From Pseudoxanthomonas winnipegensis (GTDB taxonomy: Bacteria > Pseudomonadota > Gammaproteobacteria > Xanthomonadales > Xanthomonadaceae): a stretch of DNA of 64,000 nucleotides. Shown one piece after another: positions 15,700-23,048 of this stretch; position 1 is the first letter of the stretch, and each line of letters starts with the position of its first letter. The DNA is taken from the NCBI RefSeq assembly GCF_004283755.1, contig NZ_SHMH01000003.1, positions 310,001 through 374,000 on the forward strand. Direction: 5' to 3'. The position numbers and the translations under genes were made by a program. The notes beneath the pieces are model-generated. The model saw nothing but the letters and a program-made list of their open reading frames with translations. It was not told the DNA's origin and did no database searches.

Positions 15700-16046
15700 T
15701 GCGCGCCGTTGCCTTCGCCGCCCGGCGCCTGGCGCGCTATGGCTTTCGGTTCGGTCTGCTGCTCGCGGTGCTGGGTGTCGGCGCATGCGCGCGCAACAAG
15801 GTGCAGCCGGTCCAGCCAGTGCCTGCGCCGATCATCATCCGCGTGCCTGAGGCGCGTTACGTGCCGATCCCGGACGAAATGACCGAGGCCTGCCGCTGGG
15901 TCGCCGACGGCCCGCTGCAAGACGTGCTGGTGGTCGCGCGCGGCCGGCGCCAGTGCCTGGAGCGCTACGAGAGCCAGCTGCGCCAGATTCGCGCTGTGCA
16001 GGGCACGCCGGTGTCTGTGTCTTCCGACCTGGGAGGCAAGCCGTGA
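15699..16046 (+). CDS. o-spanin lipoprotein, Rz1-like
   Basis: The 115-residue precursor has a signal sequence and lipobox with Cys30 (LLAVLGVGACARN), then a proline-rich segment (KVQPVQPVPAPIIIRVP) typical of outer-membrane spanins. The mature part is longer than lambda Rz1 (40) and ends in a helical region with CRWVADGPLQDVLVVARGRRQCLERYESQLRQIRAVQ. The start overlaps the Rz-like stop, so equal amounts of the two partners are expected. Confidence 0.75.
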   Translation: MRAVAFAARRLARYGFRFGLLLAVLGVGACARNKVQPVQPVPAPIIIRVPEARYVPIPDEMTEACRWVADGPLQDVLVVARGRRQCLERYESQLRQIRAVQGTPVSVSSDLGGKP

Positions 16047-16882
16047 GCCTGCTGGTGTTCGACGTGGACGGCAACGGCAGCTGCAGCCGCACGCTGACCG
16101 ATCTCGAGCAGCGCCAGTTGCCCTATGCCCTCATGCAAGCGGTCAACGGCGTGGCGGGCGAGATCAAGTACCAGTGGGATCGGCTCATCCAGTCCCAGTT
16201 GGACGCGCCGGTCAAGCTCACGGTGAATTCCGTCTACCTGCGCAAGGCGCGATACACGCGCGGAGACGATGGCACGCGCGAGGCGGGCGCGGCTGAGGTC
16301 TTCATCCGCGACGAGGCCGCCAAGGGCACGCCGCCTGCGCGCTACCTGATGCCGCAGGTCTTCGGTGGCCTGGGCCACGATCGCGGCATCGACCGGGGGC
16401 TGCGGCGCGCAGGCTGGTTGCGGCCCGGCGAGTTCGCGGTGGCGGTCGCCGACAACACCCTCATGGACAGCCACGGCAACGTGCGCAACGGCGTGGTGCA
16501 GCAGATCTTGTCGCAGCTGGGTGCGCAGTTCGATGCCAATAGCAACGAGGACGCCGACGCCAAGGTCTTCCGTAATCGCCGCGCCCGCGGCAAGTCGCTC
16601 AAGCAGGCGCGCAACCGCCGCTTCTTTGCCGTCAGCCGTCAGGGCAAGGAGGTGGGTACGGTCGGCAACCACACGGCGCACCTGTCGCCCGGCGTTTATG
16701 TGCGCGACGGCAAGCACGACCTGACCAAGGTCTACAACTTCGTGGGCCGCGCGCCGACCTACGCGCCCCGGCTGGACCTGTTCGGCGCTGCTGAGCGCAC
16801 CTGGTTGAAGCTGATGCCGTTCTTCACCGACCGCGAGCTGGACAAGGCCATGGCCGATGCGGCGCGCCGGGGGTGGGCATGA
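16043..16882 (+). CDS. Tail-assembly protein, position of lambda gpZ
   Basis: The 279-residue product is not securely assigned. It begins SLLVFDVDGNGSCSRTLTDLEQRQLPYALMQAVNGVAGEIK, a helical start like that of minor tail Z/tail completion proteins, and later has charged segments and GRAPTYAPRLDLFGAAERTWLKLMPFF. It is coupled on both sides (GTGA with the spanin, ATGA with the next gene) and precedes FII- and U-like genes, as gpZ does in lambda. gpZ-type proteins position DNA at the tail junction before joining. Confidence 0.6.
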   Translation: MSLLVFDVDGNGSCSRTLTDLEQRQLPYALMQAVNGVAGEIKYQWDRLIQSQLDAPVKLTVNSVYLRKARYTRGDDGTREAGAAEVFIRDEAAKGTPPARYLMPQVFGGLGHDRGIDRGLRRAGWLRPGEFAVAVADNTLMDSHGNVRNGVVQQILSQLGAQFDANSNEDADAKVFRNRRARGKSLKQARNRRFFAVSRQGKEVGTVGNHTAHLSPGVYVRDGKHDLTKVYNFVGRAPTYAPRLDLFGAAERTWLKLMPFFTDRELDKAMADAARRGWA

Positions 16883-17226
16883 GCCAGGCCGACTTCCTGC
16901 GCGGGTTTGACGCGATGGCGTTCGGCGCCTTTCAGGCCGCCGGAGTGGGTGATCGCGCGCGCTACACCGCGCCGGGCGCGGTCGCGGGCGTGCCTTGCGA
17001 TGTGCTGGTGGACCGGCAGATGACCGAGTACGGCAACGGCGTGGCCGATGTCGCGGCGTCCCATGTGGTCGTCGGCTTCCAGCGGGCCCAGGTCCAGCCT
17101 GTGCGCCTTGGCGCCCTGGTCCTGTTGCGCGCCGATGGAACAGACGGCGAGGCCTTCCGCCTGGATGCCGAGGTCGAAGGCCTGTCCGACGAGTCGATCG
17201 TGCGCTGGGTGGTGTCTCGTGGCTGA
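16879..17226 (+). CDS. Head-tail joining protein, FII-like
   Basis: The 115-residue product is mainly beta (RARYTAPGAVAGVPCDVLVDRQ, ASHVVVGFQRAQVQPVRLGALVLLRADGTDGEAFRLDAEVEGLSDESIVRWVV), as expected for gpFII-type connector proteins that close the head and receive the tail. The ATG at 16879 overlaps the preceding stop. It is assigned by size, fold-like pattern and place between Z-like and U-like genes; no diagnostic motif is present. Confidence 0.6.
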   Translation: MSQADFLRGFDAMAFGAFQAAGVGDRARYTAPGAVAGVPCDVLVDRQMTEYGNGVADVAASHVVVGFQRAQVQPVRLGALVLLRADGTDGEAFRLDAEVEGLSDESIVRWVVSRG

Positions 17227-17662
17227 CAGTCCTCGCAAGCAGCTCCTGGCGGCCATGAAGGACGTGCTGTCCATCATCACCACCGCCAATGGCTTCAACA
17301 CCGACGCCGGGCTCAATGTCACCACCGAGCCCGCGCAGATCCCCGGCACGCTGACCGAGCCCGTGCTGGCGCTGCTGATCGAGAAGCAGCAACGCCCTGC
17401 TGACGCCGCCGCCGTGGCGCGCACGCGCTTGACCACGCTCATCGTCGCGGTGCGTGTGCCAGCCGACCTGGACGAGGCCCAGGACCGCCTCGATGACGTC
17501 ATCAGCGATGTCGAAGCGGCGATGGACCGGCCGTCGATGGACCGGTTTCCAGTCGGGGTCCAGTGGCCGCGCTACGTCGGCGTCGACTTCGGCCAGCCGC
17601 TCGCCGGCCTGGGCTGGAACGGCGCGCTGATCACTTACCAGACCCACATCCCCATCCGATAA
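17219..17662 (+). CDS. Tail terminator protein, gpU-like
   Basis: The 147-residue product (ADSPRKQLLAAMKDVLSIITTANGFNTDAGLNV..., RTRLTTLIVAVRVPADLDEAQDRLDDVISDVEAAMD) has the helix-strand pattern of gpU-like terminators that stop tail-tube growth. The GTG at 17219 overlaps the previous gene by eight bases. It stands immediately upstream of the tube protein, as U precedes V in lambda. Identification rests mostly on synteny. Confidence 0.65.
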   Translation: MADSPRKQLLAAMKDVLSIITTANGFNTDAGLNVTTEPAQIPGTLTEPVLALLIEKQQRPADAAAVARTRLTTLIVAVRVPADLDEAQDRLDDVISDVEAAMDRPSMDRFPVGVQWPRYVGVDFGQPLAGLGWNGALITYQTHIPIR

Positions 17663-17699
17663 CCCGCCGCCCGAGCGGCTCCTACCCGAGGACATCACA

Positions 17700-18443
17700 A
17701 TGGAAGACTACAGCTACCTGGGCAGCGGCAAACTGCTGGTGCGAGAGTTCGGCTCGGCCGCCCCCTTCGTCGAGGTGGGCAACTGCAGCGCGGTCGCCCT
17801 GACCCCGCAGACCAACTCGATTGTGCTGGCCGACAGCACCCAGCCCGGCGGCGGCACCCGCAACCAGGTCGATCGCGTGACTGGCTGGCAGCTCGCCTAC
17901 ACCTTCACCGATCTCTCGCCCGACAACCTGGCGCGCGCCACGCGCGGCATCGCCTCGGCCATCACCGCTGGCACCGTGACCGATGAGACCGCCGTGGCCT
18001 ACCTCGGCGGCAGCACGCCGCTGCTCAATCCCGCGGCCACCATCACCACCGTCAAGGGCGCCAGCGGCAGCACGACCTACGCCGCCGGCACCGACTACGA
18101 GCTGCGCGACGGCATGCTCTACATCCCGGCCACCAGCAGCATCCCGGCACCGGTGGCCGGTGCGGCCAACGTCAAGGTGACCTACACCAACGTGGCGGGC
18201 CAGCGCGTGGAGGCGCAGACGACCTCGCAGAAGAACTACGAGTTCCTCTTCGCCGGCCTCAATGAGGCCCGCAGTGGCAAGCCGGTCCGCCTGAATGCTT
18301 ACAAGGTCAGCGGCGGCGTGCTGCAGGAGATGGCGCTGATCGGCGACCAGTTCGGCAGCTTCCAGGTGACCGGCGGCCTGCTGGCCGACACCAGCAAGCC
18401 GGCTGGCAAGTCCCAATACTTCAACGCGGTCATCATCGCGTGA
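17700..18443 (+). CDS. Major tail tube protein, gpV-like
   Basis: The 247-residue protein begins MEDYSYLGSGKLLVREFGSAAPFVEVGNCSAVAL, has a domain of alternating strands, and a SGKPVRLNAYKVSGGVLQEMALIGDQFGSFQVTGGLLAD segment that is common in siphovirus tube proteins. It would stack as hexamer rings around the tape measure. A 37-base gap with GAGGACATCACA precedes the ATG, giving it its own ribosome binding site for high yield. The GTG of the chaperone gene overlaps its stop. Confidence 0.85.
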   Translation: MEDYSYLGSGKLLVREFGSAAPFVEVGNCSAVALTPQTNSIVLADSTQPGGGTRNQVDRVTGWQLAYTFTDLSPDNLARATRGIASAITAGTVTDETAVAYLGGSTPLLNPAATITTVKGASGSTTYAAGTDYELRDGMLYIPATSSIPAPVAGAANVKVTYTNVAGQRVEAQTTSQKNYEFLFAGLNEARSGKPVRLNAYKVSGGVLQEMALIGDQFGSFQVTGGLLADTSKPAGKSQYFNAVIIA

Positions 18444-18928
18444 GCGGCCACGACGACGCCGATGTGCTGACCGTGCCGACGCGCACGGTCAGCTTCCGGG
18501 GCAAGGCGCTGGCGCTGGAGCCGCTGAAGCTGCGCCAGATCGGGCCGTTCATCACCGCCGCGCGCACGATCATCGCGCGCGTCTCGGTGGCCGCCGGCCT
18601 GCTGGGCGAGGCGCAGCCGCTCCAGGTGGGGGCGGTGATCCTGGATCTGCTCGAGCAGGACGCAGGATCCCTGGCCGAGGCGCTGTCCATCGCCACCGGA
18701 GAGGACGCGGCGTTCATCGCCGATGGCAGCCTGGACGAGGTCACCGCGTTGGTGGAGGCGGTCGTGGCGGTGAACAAGGATTTTTTCAGCCAGCGCCTGC
18801 CCGCGCTGCTGGCCAAGGCGGCGGTGCCCAAGTCCAGCGCGCCGGCGCAGGCGAGCCCCTCGGTTGGGCCGACCACATCCACTACCTCGTCAGCCGCGGA
18901 TACCGCCTCCCCGACGTCCTCGGCATGA
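18440..18928 (+). CDS. Tail assembly chaperone, gpG-like
   Basis: The 162-residue product has an FRGKALALEPLKLRQIGPFITAARTIIARV segment and a helical C-terminal part, typical of gpG chaperones that hold the tape measure before tube assembly. It is coupled to the tube gene by GTGA. A slippery heptamer T-TTT-TTC at 18781-18787 in the correct frame allows a fraction of ribosomes to move to -1 and make the longer G-T form. Past that site the zero-frame tail is Ser/Thr/Ala-rich and poorly structured. Confidence 0.8.
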   Translation: MSGHDDADVLTVPTRTVSFRGKALALEPLKLRQIGPFITAARTIIARVSVAAGLLGEAQPLQVGAVILDLLEQDAGSLAEALSIATGEDAAFIADGSLDEVTALVEAVVAVNKDFFSQRLPALLAKAAVPKSSAPAQASPSVGPTTSTTSSAADTASPTSSA

Positions 18929-19068
18929 CGCTCGCGCAGCTGCGCGGCTTCACCGCCGCCGCTGCGCGTGACGATCGCCACCGTGAAGCCCGCAGCGCCG
19001 TCGCCACCCGCGTGGCGATGGGTGCCGACAAGAACGACTGGACCAACTACCTCCGGACCCTGCACTGA
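18440..19068 (+). CDS. G-T tail chaperone made by programmed -1 frameshift
   Basis: The product would join 18440-18787 with 18787-19068 (about 209 residues). The -1 frame after the T-TTT-TTC site is open to a stop at 19066-19068 and encodes a convincing T-like domain (EPLGWADHIHYLVSRGYRLPDVLGMTLAQ, later ADKNDWTNYLRTLH) that has no start of its own with a ribosome binding site. The G/G-T frameshift is conserved in long-tailed phages; G-T links the chaperone to the tube protein. The TGA of the T frame overlaps the tape-measure ATG, which further supports its translation. Confidence 0.8.
18781..18787 (+). promoter_or_regulatory. Slippery heptamer for -1 frameshift
   Basis: TTTTTTC in the phase T-TTT-TTC relative to the gpG frame (zero-frame codons GAT TTT TTC) fits the X-XXY-YYZ rule. 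The GC-rich stretch downstream (18790-18850) could fold into a stimulating structure. Confidence 0.8.
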
Positions 19069-21833
19069 TGGCCGACCAGACCGCCAACCTCCGCGTCCGC
19101 ATCAGCGCGGATCTCAACGACATCAAGCAGGGGCTGGGGCTGGTCCAGCGTCAGGTTGAGGCGTTCAAGAAGAGCGCGGCAGCGCCGCTGCCGTCCAAGA
19201 ATCCAATCTCCCAGGTCGGCAAGGATGGGGTGGAGACGTCCAAGGTACTAGCGGCCCTCCAGCCGCAGATCACGGACATCATCACCAGCCTGCAGGGGGG
19301 CATGCCATTCACCACCGTGCTGCTGCAGCAGGGTGGCCAGATCCGGGACATGGCCGGCCAGATGGGCTTCGGCTTCAAGGATGTTGGCAAGGCGCTGCTG
19401 AGCCTGGTGAACCCGTACACCGTAGCGGCCGCGGCGGTGGGTGTCCTGGCGTTGGCTTGGTACAAGGGCGCGCAGGAGCAAACTGCCTATGCCACGGCGC
19501 TAGCCGCGACCGGCAGCGTGGCTGGGGTGACCACGGACCAGATGGTGGCGATGTCTGAAGCGCTGGCGCAAGGAGATCTGACGCAGGCCAAGGCAGCTGA
19601 GTCGCTGGCCGCGGTGGCGGCCAACGGCAAGATCGCGGGTGCCAACTTCCGGCTGGTCGCTGAAGCGGCCGAGGCCATGGAGCACGCCACCGGGCGCGCT
19701 ATTGAGCAGACCGTTGAGGACTTCGCGGCGCTTGCGAAGGATCCTGTTGCAGGCGTGCTCAAGCTCGACGAGAGCATGCATTTCCTGACCGCATCGATCT
19801 ATGAGCAGATCAAGGCACTCGATGACCAGGGCGATCGACAGGAAGCGGCCCGCGTCGCGACGGAGGCTGCTCACGCCGCTGCGATGAAGATCCGTGAGGA
19901 GACCGAGGCCAGCCTTGGCACGCTTCAGCGCGCCTGGAACGGCGTTAAGGGTGCTGCAGCCGCCGCGTGGAGCGCGATGCTCAACGTAGGCCGCGCTGAC
20001 TCTGGCCAGTCCCGCTTCCAGGAGCTGGAAGGTCAAGTCACGAGGATGCAGGCCCTGCTCGAAACAATGGGCCCGAATGATCGCCGCAGTGGCTTGCTGC
20101 AGAACAAGATCGCTTCGTTCAAGGCAGAGATGGCCAAGCTGCAGGACGCCAACATCAAGGCGACCAAGGAGGCCAACCAGAAGATGCAGGCGGCGCAGGC
20201 CAACGAGACCGCCATCAGTCAATCTCAGGAGCTGGAGCAGTACCAGAGTAGGGAGCAGAAGCGCGCCAGCGAGATCGAGAGGGCCATGGGCGCGGCGCGC
20301 CTCGGCATCTTCAACGCGGAAGCCTCAGGCAACAAGGACCTCGCCAAGCGCATCGCGGCCAACCGTGACGCGCTGGTTGCAGGGATCAACAAGAAGTACG
20401 AGAAAAAGGGCGGCGCGTCCGCAATCGCCAATGCAACGCGAAACGCAGGGCTTCAAGGCTTCAAGGACAGCCTGGCGCAGGAGCAGGCCCAGCTCAAGGC
20501 CAGCACGGACGCCTTGAAGGCGCAATACGATGCCCGCGAGATCACCGTGGAGGAGTACTACGCCAAGCTCCGCACGCTGACCCAACAGGGCGTGGATGCC
20601 CAGACTGGCGCGCTCGAGAAGCAGATCGCTTATCTCAAGCAGCAAGCCGTCAGCGGAAAGGACGCGATTGCCGTCAACGAGCAGATAGCACAGCTTGAGT
20701 CGCAGCTCGCCGTTGCGCGCACGAACGGCGCCGCGGCGCAGGCCAATCTGGCCGCGGAAGAAGCCAAGGCGCTCAAGGCGCGCCAGGTCGCCATCGACAG
20801 TTACACCGCCGCGCTGCAGGCCAGCAATGTTGCGCTGGGGCGTCAGTTGCAGACGATGGTCGATAAGGTGGGCATGGGCGACCGCGAGTACGAGATCCAG
20901 CAGCGGATCAATGACGCCTACGCCGACGAGGCGGACAAGCTGCTGGACCTGCAGGCCCAACTCAACGCCAACCAGATCGACCAGGTGCGTTTCGACGCAG
21001 AGCGTGCCGCGCTGCATGAAAAGACCGTAGAGCGCATCGATCTCATCAAGGCGAAGTATGGCGAGCTCGCCGACGCTGAGGCGGACTGGACGAACGGCGC
21101 CCGTGCCGCTTGGGCTAACTATGCCCAAGGCGCTTCCGATCTCGCGTCGCAGGTCGCCAGCGCCACAGGTGATGTGCTGACTTCGCTCGAAGATGTGGTG
21201 GTCTCCGCGGCGTCCCGGTCGAAGGTCTCGTCCAAGGACATGGCCGATTCCATCATCAAGGACCTCGAGCGGATCGCGGCGAAACAGCTGATCCTCGGCC
21301 TTGGCAATCTGGTGGCCGGTTGGTTCGGCAATGCGGCTACGAGCCAGGCCCAGGCGACCGGCAACTACGGCGCCTTCAATCCCAACTCGCTCGACTGGAC
21401 GCGCACCCAGCTGGCCGAAGGTGGGATGCCGCCCGCTCCGGCCAGCTGGTACACGGGCCCCGGCACCAAGTTCCAGCCAGCGGGCATTGTCCATGCCGGC
21501 GAAGGCGTCCTCAGCCAACGCGACGTCGCCGCCATTGGCGGCCCGAGCGGCTTCATGGCCATGCTCGCCAGCATCCGCAGCGCACGGGGCTATGCGGATG
21601 GCGGCTTGGTCGGCGCCAGCGGTGGCGTGAGGATGGTCGGCGGTCGGCGCGACATCAAGGTCGAGCTTGTCAATAACGGTGCGCCGGCGACGGCGCAGGC
21701 CACCATAACGGAGCAACCGGACGGCACCTCGCTGATCAACATTGTGCTCGACGCTGTGGCAGACGACATCGCCAATGGCGGAAAGGTCGGACGCGCTGGC
21801 AAACGTCGCTACGGCTGGAAGGAGCCAGTCTGA
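19068..21833 (+). CDS. Tail tape measure protein, gpH-like
   Basis: At 921 residues it is by far the longest helical protein of the tail cluster. The N terminus (ADQTANLRVRISADLNDIKQGLGLVQRQVEAFKKSAA) and the GMPFTTVLLQQGGQIRDMAGQMG region are typical of lambda-family tape measures. Long coiled stretches rich in Ala, Gln, Lys and Glu occupy about residues 250-650, and a Gly-rich C-terminal part (AEGGMPPAPASWYTGPGTKFQPAGIVHAGEGVLSQRDVAAIGG) is the part usually processed or placed at the tip. Hydrophobic segments near residue 120 may insert into the host membrane. It fixes tail length; by the usual 1.5 angstrom per residue rule the tail would be about 135-140 nm. Confidence 0.9.
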   Translation: MADQTANLRVRISADLNDIKQGLGLVQRQVEAFKKSAAAPLPSKNPISQVGKDGVETSKVLAALQPQITDIITSLQGGMPFTTVLLQQGGQIRDMAGQMGFGFKDVGKALLSLVNPYTVAAAAVGVLALAWYKGAQEQTAYATALAATGSVAGVTTDQMVAMSEALAQGDLTQAKAAESLAAVAANGKIAGANFRLVAEAAEAMEHATGRAIEQTVEDFAALAKDPVAGVLKLDESMHFLTASIYEQIKALDDQGDRQEAARVATEAAHAAAMKIREETEASLGTLQRAWNGVKGAAAAAWSAMLNVGRADSGQSRFQELEGQVTRMQALLETMGPNDRRSGLLQNKIASFKAEMAKLQDANIKATKEANQKMQAAQANETAISQSQELEQYQSREQKRASEIERAMGAARLGIFNAEASGNKDLAKRIAANRDALVAGINKKYEKKGGASAIANATRNAGLQGFKDSLAQEQAQLKASTDALKAQYDAREITVEEYYAKLRTLTQQGVDAQTGALEKQIAYLKQQAVSGKDAIAVNEQIAQLESQLAVARTNGAAAQANLAAEEAKALKARQVAIDSYTAALQASNVALGRQLQTMVDKVGMGDREYEIQQRINDAYADEADKLLDLQAQLNANQIDQVRFDAERAALHEKTVERIDLIKAKYGELADAEADWTNGARAAWANYAQGASDLASQVASATGDVLTSLEDVVVSAASRSKVSSKDMADSIIKDLERIAAKQLILGLGNLVAGWFGNAATSQAQATGNYGAFNPNSLDWTRTQLAEGGMPPAPASWYTGPGTKFQPAGIVHAGEGVLSQRDVAAIGGPSGFMAMLASIRSARGYADGGLVGASGGVRMVGGRRDIKVELVNNGAPATAQATITEQPDGTSLINIVLDAVADDIANGGKVGRAGKRRYGWKEPV

Positions 21834-22189
21834 TGGAAGCATTCCCTGCTTATGCGAAGGTCGTGTTCGACAGCATGCGGCGCAGCTTCGACCCGTCGAT
21901 CCTTCGCACCGACATGGAGCGCGGCTTTCCCAAGCAACGCTTGCTCAACAGCCAAGTGCTCATGAAGGACGCGCTGACGCTGTACTTCTACGACCTGGCC
22001 GACGCACTGGCATTTGAGGATTGGTACTTCGGCCCGCTGGCACGCATCGGATTTTTCACTATGACGCATCCGGTGACGGGGCAGTCGCTGACGTGCAGGT
22101 TTGAGAACGGCAGTATCGGTGAGCTTGCGCCGGGCCAGGCGGAGATCGCGGATTTTCAGCGGTCCGTAGTTGTGGAGTACCTGCGATGA
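21833..22189 (+). CDS. Minor tail protein, gpM-like
   Basis: The 118-residue product matches the lambda gpM pattern: a short helix, an LTLYFYDLADALAFEDWYFGPLARIGFFTMTHPVTGQSLTCRFENGSIGEL stretch, and a strand-rich end (SVVVEYLR). gpM links the tape measure and tube to the tip complex. It overlaps the tape-measure stop and the L-like start (ATGA at both ends). Confidence 0.8.
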   Translation: MEAFPAYAKVVFDSMRRSFDPSILRTDMERGFPKQRLLNSQVLMKDALTLYFYDLADALAFEDWYFGPLARIGFFTMTHPVTGQSLTCRFENGSIGELAPGQAEIADFQRSVVVEYLR

Positions 22190-22653
22190 CCAGCGCTGCT
22201 TTTGTGGAGCAAATCCAGCGCGTCACCGACACCGACGGCATCATCGCCCTGCTGCAGATCACCTGCGACGCCTGGAGTGGCCCGCTGTTGATCGCCAATG
22301 ACACCAAGTCGTGGACCAGCAACGGGTTGGAGTATCTGGGCTTCCAGTTCGGATTCACACTGCTCAATGACGTCGCCGGCGAGACGCCGCGTACCAGCAT
22401 CGTGATCACCAACGTCGGCCGCGGCCTGACCGAAGAGCTGGAGCGGGTCGGTCCCAACGAGCTGGTGATGGCCAAGATGATGCTTGCAAGCCGCGCGGAT
22501 CCGGACAAGATCGAGGAGACATGGGTACTCCCTATGTCGGTCGTCTCGGTGGAGCCTGAGCGCGCCACCGCGCAATGCGGTATGGACTTCCTCATGCGCC
22601 AGCAGGCGATGAACAAGCGCTTCACCCCTGAGTTGACCCCCGGGGTGCACTGA
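22186..22653 (+). CDS. Minor tail protein, gpL-like (DUF1833)
   Basis: The 155-residue product is of the DUF1833 type: SAAFVEQIQRVTDTDGIIALLQITCDAWSGPLLIANDTKSWTSNGLEYLGFQF followed by PRTSIVITNVGRGLTEELER and an end with cysteine (ATAQCGMDFL). In lambda, gpL sits at this place in the tip and may bind an iron-sulfur cluster, but it is longer (232). The order M-L-K-J is kept here. Confidence 0.75.
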   Translation: MTSAAFVEQIQRVTDTDGIIALLQITCDAWSGPLLIANDTKSWTSNGLEYLGFQFGFTLLNDVAGETPRTSIVITNVGRGLTEELERVGPNELVMAKMMLASRADPDKIEETWVLPMSVVSVEPERATAQCGMDFLMRQQAMNKRFTPELTPGVH

Positions 22654-23048
22654 TGCGTGCCTCTGCGCTGGACCCCTTCATCGGGCGTGCCTACGACCCG
22701 GATTCGTTTGACTGCGTGGACCTGGTTCGCGAGGCATCGCTGGCGCTTTTCGGCCGCCACATCGAGTTGCCCGGCGGCCACCCGCGCGGGCTTAAGCGGC
22801 TGCCGATGGTGTCGTCCGTGGCGCGCCAGCTTGCTGTGCCCACCGACACGCCGCGCGACGGCGACCTGGTGCTGATGTTCGACCGTGGGCTGGCCGTGCC
22901 GACCCACGTTGGGCTCTACTTTTGGCTTGCGCATCGGCCTTGGGTGCTGCATGTCGGCGCCGGCGTGCCGTTCAGCACGACGCACGCTGCAGCAGACCTG
23001 CCGAAGTTCGGCGCCAAGATCGAAGGAATCTACACGTGGGCGTCATGA
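22653..23048 (+). CDS. Tail tip NlpC/P60 peptidase, gpK-like
   Basis: The 131-residue product shows NlpC/P60 cysteine-peptidase motifs: the nucleophile Cys21 in DSFDCVDLVREA, His85 in PTHVGLYF and a further His in VLHVGAG. In lambda gpK the peptidase domain is C-terminal to a JAB domain; here only the NlpC/P60 part is present. It probably opens peptidoglycan during DNA entry. The gene is coupled on both sides (TGATG-like and ATGA overlaps). Confidence 0.8.
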   Translation: MRASALDPFIGRAYDPDSFDCVDLVREASLALFGRHIELPGGHPRGLKRLPMVSSVARQLAVPTDTPRDGDLVLMFDRGLAVPTHVGLYFWLAHRPWVLHVGAGVPFSTTHAAADLPKFGAKIEGIYTWAS

